A stretch of DNA of 64,000 nucleotides from Spongiihabitans sp963422685 (GTDB taxonomy: Bacteria > Pseudomonadota > Gammaproteobacteria > Arenicellales > Poriferihabitantaceae). The stretch lies in contig OY730442.1 in the NCBI GenBank assembly GCA_963422685.1, forward strand, positions 1,550,001 to 1,614,000, given 5' to 3'. The stretch's first letter is position 1. Every line of letters begins with the position of its first letter. The notes below the pieces were generated by a model that saw only the letters and a list, made by a program, of their open reading frames with translations, ran no database searches and was not told the DNA's origin. Of this stretch, positions 56,938-64,000 are shown piece after piece. The translations under genes were made by a program, and so were the position numbers.

Positions 56938-57052
56938 GGGCTCTTGCGTAGTATTGATCTATAAAAATGCCTCGTTTATATCTTGCCAGACAAACTATTC
57001 ACCAATAGATTAAAAATCCATAAATTAACGCTGCGATGGTGGAAACTTTCAA

Positions 57053-58975
57053 ATGCTAACCGCGATTCGAGAACGTGCGACAGGCTGGATAGCCTGGGTA
57101 ATTGTCATTCTGATAACGATTCCTTTTGCGCTGTGGGGAATTAATTCTTATTTTCAGGGTGGTTCGGTGACTGCAACAGCCACGGTAAACGGTGTTGATA
57201 TTACGAATACTGCCTATCAGCAAGCGCTGGCCGGGCAACGACGCGCCCTGGCTGATCGTCTGGGGAGCGATTTTGATCCTGCCCTGCTGGATAGTCCGGG
57301 GATTAAACGGCGTGTGCTTGACGGTTTGATAGACAACCAGCTTTTGCATCAGTTTACCCGTGAGCAAAATTTTAGCATCCCGGATTCGCAACTGACCCGT
57401 TTGATCCAGGAGTTTCCGGAGTTTCAGCAGGATGGCAGGTTCAGTCAGGAGCTGTACGTGGAGTTGCTGGGCGCGAACAGACTTTCTCCCCAGGGTTTTG
57501 AACAATCCCAAAGATTAAACGGGATGGTGAACCAATTGCAGGCCGGGATCAACGATTCTGCATTCCTGACCGAAATGGAACGGGACCGGTTGCTGGTATT
57601 GCAGGAACAGACGCGAACGGTTGAATACGCCCTGTTGAAAGCGGATCAATATGTGGATGAATTTGTAATCAGCGCAGACCAGGTACACGCCTATTATGAC
57701 AAATACAACGAGCACTATCTGACTGACGCCCGAATCAAGGTTGATTATATCGAGCTCAGCGTGGAGTCGCTGTCCGCATTGATTGAACCCAGTGAAGAAG
57801 AAATCGCGGCCCTGTATGGAGATACAAAAGAGCGGTACGCACAGGCGGAAAGTCGTCGAGCCAGCCATATTTTGATCAGCGTCGGCCAATCCGATAGCGC
57901 AGATGAAAAGCGGGAAAAGCGCAACCTGGTCAATGATATTCTCGCTCAGGCCCGGGATGGCGGCGATTTTGCATTGCTCGCCAGTCTCCACTCGGATGAC
58001 CCGGGATCCAAAGAAAAGGGCGGCGATTTGGGCATCATTGCCAAAGGGCAAATGGTCAAACCATTTGAGGACGCGGTTTTCGCAATGCGCGAAGGAGAAA
58101 TCACCGGTCCGGTCGAATCACAATTTGGTTATCACATAATCAAACTAACCGGGCTATCCGCCGGCAGCCAGCAACCACTGGAGGCGGTGCGAGAGCAGGT
58201 GGAAGTTGAGGCAAAACGGATACAGGCCGAACGGCAGTTTGCGGAACTGGCGGAATCATTCAAAAACCTGGCATTCGAAGCCCCGGATAATCTGAAGACT
58301 ATCGCCGATGAGCTGGACCTGACTATCCGCTTAAGCGATTGGTTTACCGCCGCCCAGGGCAGCGGTGTGGCGAGTGATGCAAGCGTCCGGCGGGCGGCAT
58401 TCGCAGAAGATGTGCTCAATGAAAACCTGGTCAGTCCAGCGATTGAAATTGGATTCGACAAACTGGTCGCGCTGCAAAAGTCAGAGTATGAACCGACTCA
58501 ACCGAAAAGCGTTGAGTCGGTCAGAGATGAAATTATGGCCGTAGTAAAGGCTGAAAAATCCCGGGCTAAAGTGCTTGAAAACGGTTCGGATTTGCTCGCT
58601 GAGCTGGAGTCCATGCCGCCGAGCAAGTTGAGTTGGCAGCAGTTTGTGGCTGGTCAAAATCTCGAGGTGGAATCCTTTTCCGGTAAAAAATCCGCATTTC
58701 CGGCTGATTTGATCATGCTGGCAGACGCGGCCTTTGCCCTGGCTGCACCTGCTGCCGGAGAAGTCAGGTTCGCTGGTCTGGTATTGAACAGTGGTGACTA
58801 TGCCTTGATTTCCCTTGAAAAGGTCGTGCAGGGTGATCTGGCTGACATCAATGACGCTCAACGTACATCCGTACAGCAGCAGTTGCTGGCCCGGGATGGC
58901 AGTGTGCTTTTCGGTCAGTTTCTGGCATTTTTAAGGGATAACGCTGAAATAATAATCTCTCAGGACCAGCTTTAA
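57053..58975 (+). CDS. ppiD: Periplasmic chaperone / PPIase PpiD
   Basis: A 640-residue membrane-anchored chaperone of the SurA/PpiD group. One N-terminal membrane helix (AWVIVILITIPFALWGI, about residues 14-30) anchors it to the inner membrane. The SurA-like N domain follows, and the parvulin-type rotamase domain (about 265-365) has SRRASHILISV, DDPGSKEKGGDLG and QFGYHIIKLTG. It helps newly exported proteins leave the Sec translocon. Position after hupB is standard. It converges with pyrC. Confidence 0.94.
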   Translation: MLTAIRERATGWIAWVIVILITIPFALWGINSYFQGGSVTATATVNGVDITNTAYQQALAGQRRALADRLGSDFDPALLDSPGIKRRVLDGLIDNQLLHQFTREQNFSIPDSQLTRLIQEFPEFQQDGRFSQELYVELLGANRLSPQGFEQSQRLNGMVNQLQAGINDSAFLTEMERDRLLVLQEQTRTVEYALLKADQYVDEFVISADQVHAYYDKYNEHYLTDARIKVDYIELSVESLSALIEPSEEEIAALYGDTKERYAQAESRRASHILISVGQSDSADEKREKRNLVNDILAQARDGGDFALLASLHSDDPGSKEKGGDLGIIAKGQMVKPFEDAVFAMREGEITGPVESQFGYHIIKLTGLSAGSQQPLEAVREQVEVEAKRIQAERQFAELAESFKNLAFEAPDNLKTIADELDLTIRLSDWFTAAQGSGVASDASVRRAAFAEDVLNENLVSPAIEIGFDKLVALQKSEYEPTQPKSVESVRDEIMAVVKAEKSRAKVLENGSDLLAELESMPPSKLSWQQFVAGQNLEVESFSGKKSAFPADLIMLADAAFALAAPAAGEVRFAGLVLNSGDYALISLEKVVQGDLADINDAQRTSVQQQLLARDGSVLFGQFLAFLRDNAEIIISQDQL

Positions 58976-59041
58976 CCCATTCTGTTTAAAAGGTTATTTT
59001 TATATGGCGACCTCAAGGCCGCCTTTCCATCGGGACCATGG

Positions 59042-60088
59042 TCATTGTGACAGCAGCGACCAGGAAAGAGATTGGCCAGCCATGAGTGGTATCAAATCAT
59101 CATCACTCGCTTCTCGTTGGGGCCCGATTCTACCGGGAAGTGTATTGGTAATTCTGGACAAGGTGATTTTTCCGGTGTTTCTGGGGAGCTGGTAGAAATC
59201 TGCGCCAGAATGGCTGGAAAATCGTTCCAGTTTATCGATACATTCCATGCCATCGAAAACTTCCGCGTAAAACTCAATGGCAGCGTGGGCCGAAAATACT
59301 CCGGCGCAGCCACATGCGCTTTCCTTCACGGCCCGGGTATGGGGTGCGCTGTCGCTGCCCAGAAAGAATGATGGGTCGCCGCTGGTTGCTGCATCAACCA
59401 ATGCCTGACGATGGATTTCACGCTTAAGCACTGGCAGACAATAATTATGGGGTCGCAGCCCGCCGCGAAAAATTTCATTGCGGTTGTACAGCAAATGCTG
59501 TGGCGTAATGGTGGCGGCGACAGAGCGATTGGCATTCCTGACAAAATCCACACCCTGGCGAGTGGTTACATGCTCCAAAACCAGCCCAAGCTCGGGTAGT
59601 TCCTGATGCAATGGAATTAAAACCTGGTCAATAAATACGGCCTCCCGATCAAACACATCCACATGAGGGTCGGTTACCTCGCCATGAACCTGTAACACCA
59701 CGCCCTGCCGGCACATGGATTCAAAAACCTTCATCATCCGCGTTATCTTTGTCACCCCGCACGACGAATTTGTGGTGGCGCCTGCGGGGTATAGCTTAAA
59801 ACCCAGTATATGCTGGCATGCTGCGGCTGCTTTCACCTCATCCGTCGATGTTTGGTCGGTCAGATAGAGGCACATTTTCGGGTCAAAGGCGGATTCATCC
59901 GGCACGGCCGCTAAAATCCGGTTGCGGTATTGCAGCGCTTGTCGCACCGTGGTTACGGGCGGGTTCAGGTTCGGCATCACCAGTGCGCGACCAAACCGGG
60001 TTGCAGTATACGGCACCACACGGGTCAGCATTTCACCGTCTCTCAGATGAATGTGCCAGTCATCTGGCCGGGTGATGGTGAGGGTCAT
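59042..60088 (-). CDS. pyrC: Dihydroorotase
   Basis: A 348-residue dihydroorotase (EC 3.5.2.3), which cyclises N-carbamoyl-aspartate in pyrimidine synthesis. The metal-binding DDWHIHLRDG (about residues 9-18), the carboxylated lysine in GFKLYPAGATTNS (about 95-107), further zinc ligands in VHGEVTD and LEHVTT, and the catalytic aspartate in GSDSAPH are present. This is the class II (Escherichia coli-like) form. The ATG at 60088 gives the normal N terminus; the frame is open upstream to 60217. Confidence 0.95.
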   Translation of the reverse strand: MTLTITRPDDWHIHLRDGEMLTRVVPYTATRFGRALVMPNLNPPVTTVRQALQYRNRILAAVPDESAFDPKMCLYLTDQTSTDEVKAAAACQHILGFKLYPAGATTNSSCGVTKITRMMKVFESMCRQGVVLQVHGEVTDPHVDVFDREAVFIDQVLIPLHQELPELGLVLEHVTTRQGVDFVRNANRSVAATITPQHLLYNRNEIFRGGLRPHNYCLPVLKREIHRQALVDAATSGDPSFFLGSDSAPHTRAVKESACGCAGVFSAHAAIEFYAEVFDGMECIDKLERFSSHSGADFYQLPRNTGKITLSRITNTLPGRIGPQREASDDDLIPLMAGQSLSWSLLSQ

Positions 60089-60842
60089 ATTGCCGCAGAT
60101 TAAATGACTTTGGTGTGGTTTTGGGCGGTTGGATTTGCTGCGGATTATATAACATTGGACACTGCACCGCGGCTGAAAGTGGAAAACCTGGCGTGCATAA
60201 CATGTCAGAGGTATCACGGTGATGGCGCTGCTATCCTGGTCCTCAGTTATGGATAAATCAGGGAATCGTCATGGGAATTTGACGGGTGTTGCTGGCGGCC
60301 TGCTTACCTGAGTTTGTGCCGAAATCCTGTCGGGTGTTACAGCGGTTATTCATTGACGTCACCAACGTCTGCCGCAAGACCGGCTGAAGGATATTTGCAC
60401 AAGCCAAAACGCGGCGCCAGGATTGTCGAAACCAGAATCAGAATAGCACAGTGACATACAACAACGGCAGTACTGGTAATTCTTCCAGAGACCCGGGCTG
60501 CAAAAACTCATGCTCAATTTGAATCAGGCACGCCATCATTCATGTCAAGGCAGTAATCGCAATAAATCAGGAAGCGAACCGGTATGGGTTTTGTCTTGAA
60601 ACAAATCTTCGCCCATGGCGCCAGGCGCCAGACATCGGAGCAATCGTATTCTATAAATGAATAGTAGAAGGATAGCTTCGATATTTGCCCCCCGGTTTCA
60701 GTAGATGAATAAATCCGGCACCAGCCGACCAGACCGCTGTGCTGTCCATGGCGAACAAGACAGGACAGTGAAATCCGTCTGCAAACAGATTGCCCGCTGC
60801 GGTCGCTTTCCCGGCCAGGTTTTCCTGCGCCTGGTATATCGA
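60089..60842. other. Long intergenic region between pyrC and phoU
   Basis: About 750 nt without a gene I can support. Short open frames exist (for example 60705-61010, which runs into phoU on the other strand) but show no ribosome site or family resemblance. No RNA gene or repeat is evident; it may hold degraded sequence. Confidence 0.4.
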
Positions 60843-61565
60843 TTATTTCTTCAGAATGGTTGCCAGGAGTGTCTCATCGCCGAGATGGCGAACATCTTTA
60901 CCATTTTTTATGAAAACGATATGCCCGGCTATATTCCTGGCATGGTTGCCAAAGCGTTCAAGCGCACGTATACCCAACACCACATCAACGAAGTGACCCA
61001 CATTGCGTGAATCTTCCATGATGAACGTGCTCAATCGTCTGAGAATAGATTGCAGTTCATCGTCCAGCTTTTGACCTTTTTCAAGAACCTCGGCGGCAAT
61101 TTGCAAATCCAGAGTGTCAAACGCCTGCATACCCAGAGTCAGCATATCGGAAACATATTCGGCCAGGGAATAGATATCCCGGCGAATCTGTTTGCCGGGC
61201 GGTGACCCGCCGGCACTAAAAAATCGAATGGTCAGCCCGGCGATTTTCCGTGCCTCGTCCCCCGCCCGTTCGAGTTCCGCAACAATTTTGCCTACGGCGA
61301 TTATTTCCCTTAAATCTCTGGCCATGGGCTGGCGTTTTGCGATGATCTGGATAATTTCATCGTCTGCCTTGATATCCAGCCGGTTCAGTTTTGCATCATT
61401 TTCAATCACTTGTGCCGCGCCTTTTGGATCTTCTTTTTCCAGGGTTTGCGAGGCATCATTAAGCTGCCTGATTGCCAGCGCCCCCATTTGCAGTACCAGT
61501 TCATGCAAGCGAAACATTTCTGTATCAAAACGCTTGAAAATATGGCCGTCACCTTGAATCGTCAT
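60843..61565 (-). CDS. phoU: Phosphate-specific transport accessory protein PhoU
   Basis: A 240-residue all-helical regulator made of two PhoU repeats (about residues 20-110 and 125-215), with acidic metal-cluster motifs such as ELERAGDEARKIAG and RALERFGNHARNIAGH. It couples the Pst transporter to the PhoR/PhoB phosphate signal and dampens uptake. It is the last gene of pstC-pstA-pstB-phoU on the minus strand, 31 nt after pstB. Confidence 0.95.
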   Translation of the reverse strand: MTIQGDGHIFKRFDTEMFRLHELVLQMGALAIRQLNDASQTLEKEDPKGAAQVIENDAKLNRLDIKADDEIIQIIAKRQPMARDLREIIAVGKIVAELERAGDEARKIAGLTIRFFSAGGSPPGKQIRRDIYSLAEYVSDMLTLGMQAFDTLDLQIAAEVLEKGQKLDDELQSILRRLSTFIMEDSRNVGHFVDVVLGIRALERFGNHARNIAGHIVFIKNGKDVRHLGDETLLATILKK

Positions 61566-61596
61566 GTCGTCATCTTCATTTTGGCATCTAATGGGA

Positions 61597-62439
61597 TCAA
61601 CCGAATCGACCGGTTATGTAACCTTCGGTCAGGCTGTGTTGTGGCTGGGTAAAAATATCATTGGTTAATCCCACTTCGACCAGCTTGCCCAAATGGAAAT
61701 AGGCGGTGCGCTGGGATACCCGGGCAGCCTGCTGCATGGAGTGGGTAACAATGCAGATCGAATACTGTTTGCGTAACTCGTCGATGAGTTCCTCGATTTT
61801 TGCCGTTGCGATGGGGTCCAGTGCGGAGCATGGCTCATCCATGAGGATGATTTCCGGGCTGATGGCTATCGCTCTTGCGATACACAGGCGCTGTTGCTGG
61901 CCGCCCGACAACCCGGTTCCCGATTGGTGCAGTCTTTCCTTTACCTCGTCCCATAAACCCGCCCTGGTCAAACTGCCTTCGACAATATCATCCAGGTCGG
62001 ATTTGTTTTTCGCCAGGCCATGTAGATTGACACCATAGGCAACGTTGTCATAGACGGATTTCGGAAAGGGATTGGGTTTCTGGAAAACCATACCGACCCG
62101 GGCACGCAGCAACACCACGTCCATATCCCGGCTGTATATATCTTCACCAAATAGTTTTATTTCGCCCTCAACCCGGCAAATATCGATCGTATCGTTGATT
62201 CGATTGAGGCAGCGAAGAATGGTGGATTTTCCACAGCCCGACGGGCCAATCATGGACAGCACTTCGTTCTTGCCCACATCAAAAGAGACGTTGATGATCG
62301 CCGGTTTGCCGGCATAACAAACGTTGACCTGTCTACAGGTCATCACCGGCGCATCCACCGTGGTTATACCAACGGTGCTGAATTCCGGATTGGCAACAGG
62401 GTCGGTATCGTGCACTTTGCCTGATTCTTGTCTGCGCAT
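61597..62439 (-). CDS. pstB: Phosphate ABC transporter ATP-binding subunit
   Basis: A 280-residue PstB. Walker A is GPSGCGKST (about residues 65-73), the signature LSGGQQQRL (about 177-185) and Walker B IILMDEPCSALD. QKPNPFPKSVYDNVAYG is the PstB-specific Q-loop block. It drives phosphate import through PstA/PstC. The start at 62439 has been chosen because the frame upstream overlaps pstA; 22 nt separate it from the pstA stop. An N-terminal extension of about 30 residues is common in this group. Confidence 0.94.
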   Translation of the reverse strand: MRRQESGKVHDTDPVANPEFSTVGITTVDAPVMTCRQVNVCYAGKPAIINVSFDVGKNEVLSMIGPSGCGKSTILRCLNRINDTIDICRVEGEIKLFGEDIYSRDMDVVLLRARVGMVFQKPNPFPKSVYDNVAYGVNLHGLAKNKSDLDDIVEGSLTRAGLWDEVKERLHQSGTGLSGGQQQRLCIARAIAISPEIILMDEPCSALDPIATAKIEELIDELRKQYSICIVTHSMQQAARVSQRTAYFHLGKLVEVGLTNDIFTQPQHSLTEGYITGRFG

Positions 62440-62461
62440 TGCTGTTACTGATGATTGATTA

Positions 62462-63730
62462 TTACCAGCGTCTTTCAAGTTTTTTTCGCAGTACCACGAT
62501 GACGCCGTTGACGGCAACCAGAAAAAGCAACAGTACCATTATCGCGGCGGACGTGCGTTCAACGAATGCCCGTTCCGGGCTGTCTGCCCATAAATAAATT
62601 TGTACAGGCAAGGCCGTGGAAGGTTCCAGCGGGCTGGACGGGATGTCTACTATGAATGCCACCATGCCGATCACCAGCAATGGTGCCGTTTCTCCGAACG
62701 CCCTGGCCAGCCCGATAATGGCGCCGGTCAACATGCCCGGCAATGCCAGGGGCATGGTGTGGTGTAGCACGGTCTGAACTGGTGAGGCGCCCACGCTCAG
62801 TGCTGCTTCTCTGATACTGGGTGGTACGGCGGCCAGTGAGGCGCGACTGGAGATGATGATCGTGGGCAGAGTCATCAACGCCAGTACCATTCCCCCAACT
62901 AATGGGATGGACCGCGGCAAGCCAAAGTAATTGATGAAAATTGCCAGCCCCAGCAGGCCAAATATGATGGAAGGTACGGCAGCGAGGTTGTTGATGTTGA
63001 CCTCGATCAGTCGAGTGATGCGATTCTCTGGTGCGAATTCCTCAAGGTAAATAGCGGCGGCAACCCCGATGGGGAATGAAAGCAGCAGGGTCACGATAAT
63101 GGTATAAAACGAACCCATGGCCGCACCTTTGATTCCAGCCTGCTCCGGCTCCCGGGAATCCCCGGCAGTAAAGAAAATCGTATTAAAGCGTTTCTCAATT
63201 CGTCCATTGTCAGCCAGTTGATCAACCCAGCGAATAGTGTGATCCTTGATGCGGCGCCTTTTCTCGGGCACGTCCTTGCTGATCTTGCCTTTGGCGTACA
63301 TATCCACTTCGTCATCGGCGAGCAGCCAGTAGGGTTGAGTGGTGCCGATCAATTCCGGCTTGTCCAGCACTGCCTGTCGAAGATGATACTGCGCACCGTC
63401 GCTGATTATTTTGTAGAGCGCTTTCTTCTCCTTTCTTTTGGTTACCTGCGGAAATGACGCTGACAGGGCTTTTTTGATTATCCCGGAATAGTCCGCCCCG
63501 GCAAGGGAGCGGGTGCTGAGATCGCCTGCAAAATCGTCCCTAGTCAGGGTGATCTCCAAGGAAATGTAGGTTTGCTGAAGCGCAGAATATGCGTTTAACA
63601 AAGTTGTGCCCAGCAAAAACACCAGGAACAGCAAGCCCGCCATAATAGCCAGTTGACCATAGCGCTGGAAGCGGCGCTCTTTGCGGTAACGTTTTTCGAT
63701 ACGGCCGCGAATAATATTCAGATGGCTCAA
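62462..63730 (-). CDS. pstA: Phosphate ABC transporter permease PstA
   Basis: A 422-residue PstA, longer than the 296 residues of Escherichia coli because a periplasmic domain of about 130 residues lies between the first and second helices, a form seen in many gammaproteobacteria. Membrane helices occupy the C-terminal 230 residues, with the EAA-like loop REAALSVGASPVQTVLHHTM. The start is a TTG at 63730 that overlaps the pstC stop by 4 nt (TTGA), implying translational coupling. Confidence 0.92.
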   Translation of the reverse strand: MSHLNIIRGRIEKRYRKERRFQRYGQLAIMAGLLFLVFLLGTTLLNAYSALQQTYISLEITLTRDDFAGDLSTRSLAGADYSGIIKKALSASFPQVTKRKEKKALYKIISDGAQYHLRQAVLDKPELIGTTQPYWLLADDEVDMYAKGKISKDVPEKRRRIKDHTIRWVDQLADNGRIEKRFNTIFFTAGDSREPEQAGIKGAAMGSFYTIIVTLLLSFPIGVAAAIYLEEFAPENRITRLIEVNINNLAAVPSIIFGLLGLAIFINYFGLPRSIPLVGGMVLALMTLPTIIISSRASLAAVPPSIREAALSVGASPVQTVLHHTMPLALPGMLTGAIIGLARAFGETAPLLVIGMVAFIVDIPSSPLEPSTALPVQIYLWADSPERAFVERTSAAIMVLLLFLVAVNGVIVVLRKKLERRW

Positions 63731-64000
63731 TCGTATTGCTCCTTATATTTTTGCACTGTTCTCAGCGCAATCACATTGAGTATTAACGTCACTACAAACA
63801 GGGTTATCCCCAGGGCAAAGGCCGCCAGGGTTTTGGGGCTGTCAAACTCCTGATCGCCCACCAGCAAGGTGACAATCTGCGCGGTAACCGTAGTAACCGA
63901 TTCGAGGGGATTCGCGGTCAAATTCGCTGCCAGGCCGGCGGCCATCACCACGATCATGGTCTCGCCAATGGCGCGCGAGACCGCCAGTAAAATACTGCCG
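63727..64000 (-). CDS. pstC: Phosphate ABC transporter permease PstC (C-terminal part only)
   Basis: Only the last 90 or so residues are in the window; the gene runs off the right edge. The visible part starts GSILLAVSRAIGETMIVVMA, the conserved EAA-loop region of PstC, and ends with a final membrane helix and KYKEQYD. It is the partner of PstA. The pst promoter and any Pho box must lie outside the window. Confidence 0.9.
   Translation of the reverse strand, partial: GSILLAVSRAIGETMIVVMAAGLAANLTANPLESVTTVTAQIVTLLVGDQEFDSPKTLAAFALGITLFVVTLILNVIALRTVQKYKEQYD

Noticed and set aside
60705..61010. Small plus-strand gene between pyrC and phoU
   Set aside because: No ribosome site or family match, and it overlaps phoU on the opposite strand.

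Overview
The window looks like a chromosomal segment of a gammaproteobacterium. Two gene orders typical of that class are present: tig-clpP-clpX-lon-hupB-ppiD (50.0-59.0 kb) and the divergent bamD / rluD pair (36.4-38.4 kb). The housekeeping genes are all full length. Many accessory genes are broken by frameshifts, in-frame stops and deletions, and remnants of at least two insertion-sequence families lie among them. This suggests a genome losing accessory functions, for example after a lifestyle change; host association is possible but not shown.

Layout. 0-4.4 kb: an unrecognised His/Cys-rich protein, a CobW-type metal GTPase, the cobalt transporter pair cbtB-cbtA, a peroxiredoxin and an aliphatic amidase (amiE) closed by a terminator. 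4.5-10.9 kb: a CbbQ/NorQ-type AAA+ ATPase with its CbbO/NorD-type VWA partner, an aquaporin-family channel, a thioredoxin-fold [2Fe-2S] ferredoxin and a large DUF255 protein. 11-16.8 kb: a DUF1097 membrane protein, then the decaying remains of a catabolic island (Rieske ferredoxins, ferredoxin reductase scrap, amidohydrolase, tripartite tricarboxylate transporter, TauE/SafE). 17.2-21.7 kb: a broken molybdopterin oxidoreductase operon followed by a second thioredoxin-fold ferredoxin and a Crp/Fnr regulator. 21.8-22.9 kb: a dead IS5-type element. 22.9-31 kb: adk (with an unusual basic tail), cysQ, zapE, and a polyamine-type ABC transporter with a methyltransferase. 31-38.4 kb: moaE, moaD, moaB, a prolyl-tRNA editing protein, parC, purC, bamD and rluD. 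38.6-45.4 kb: a broken Fic gene, a Na+/H+ antiporter, a Sel1-repeat remnant, a broken S8 autotransporter protease and a second IS remnant. 45.4-49.0 kb: tag, an EamA transporter and htpG. 49.2-50.0 kb: four tRNA genes (Pro, Arg, His, Leu). 50-59 kb: the proteostasis cluster plus tRNA-Val and tRNA-Asp. 59-64 kb: pyrC and the pst/phoU phosphate operon, running off the right edge.

Main observations. The tRNA-Arg(UCU) gene is split inside its anticodon by a 274-nt group I intron of the small tRNA-intron type. Adenylate kinase carries a lysine/alanine-rich, histone-H1-like C-terminal tail. The amidase cluster combines cobalt supply, a CobW chaperone, a CbbQ/CbbO pair and a solute channel, which suggests a nitrile or amide utilisation locus whose metalloenzyme may lie just left of the window. 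A short hairpin repeat is tied to IS-derived ends in two places and supplies the stop codon of moaE.

Functional links. If amiE is active, amides would enter through the aquaporin-like channel and be hydrolysed to ammonium and carboxylate. The moa genes imply that another molybdoenzyme survives elsewhere, since the one here is dead. The ABC transporter, pst and core genes look fully functional.
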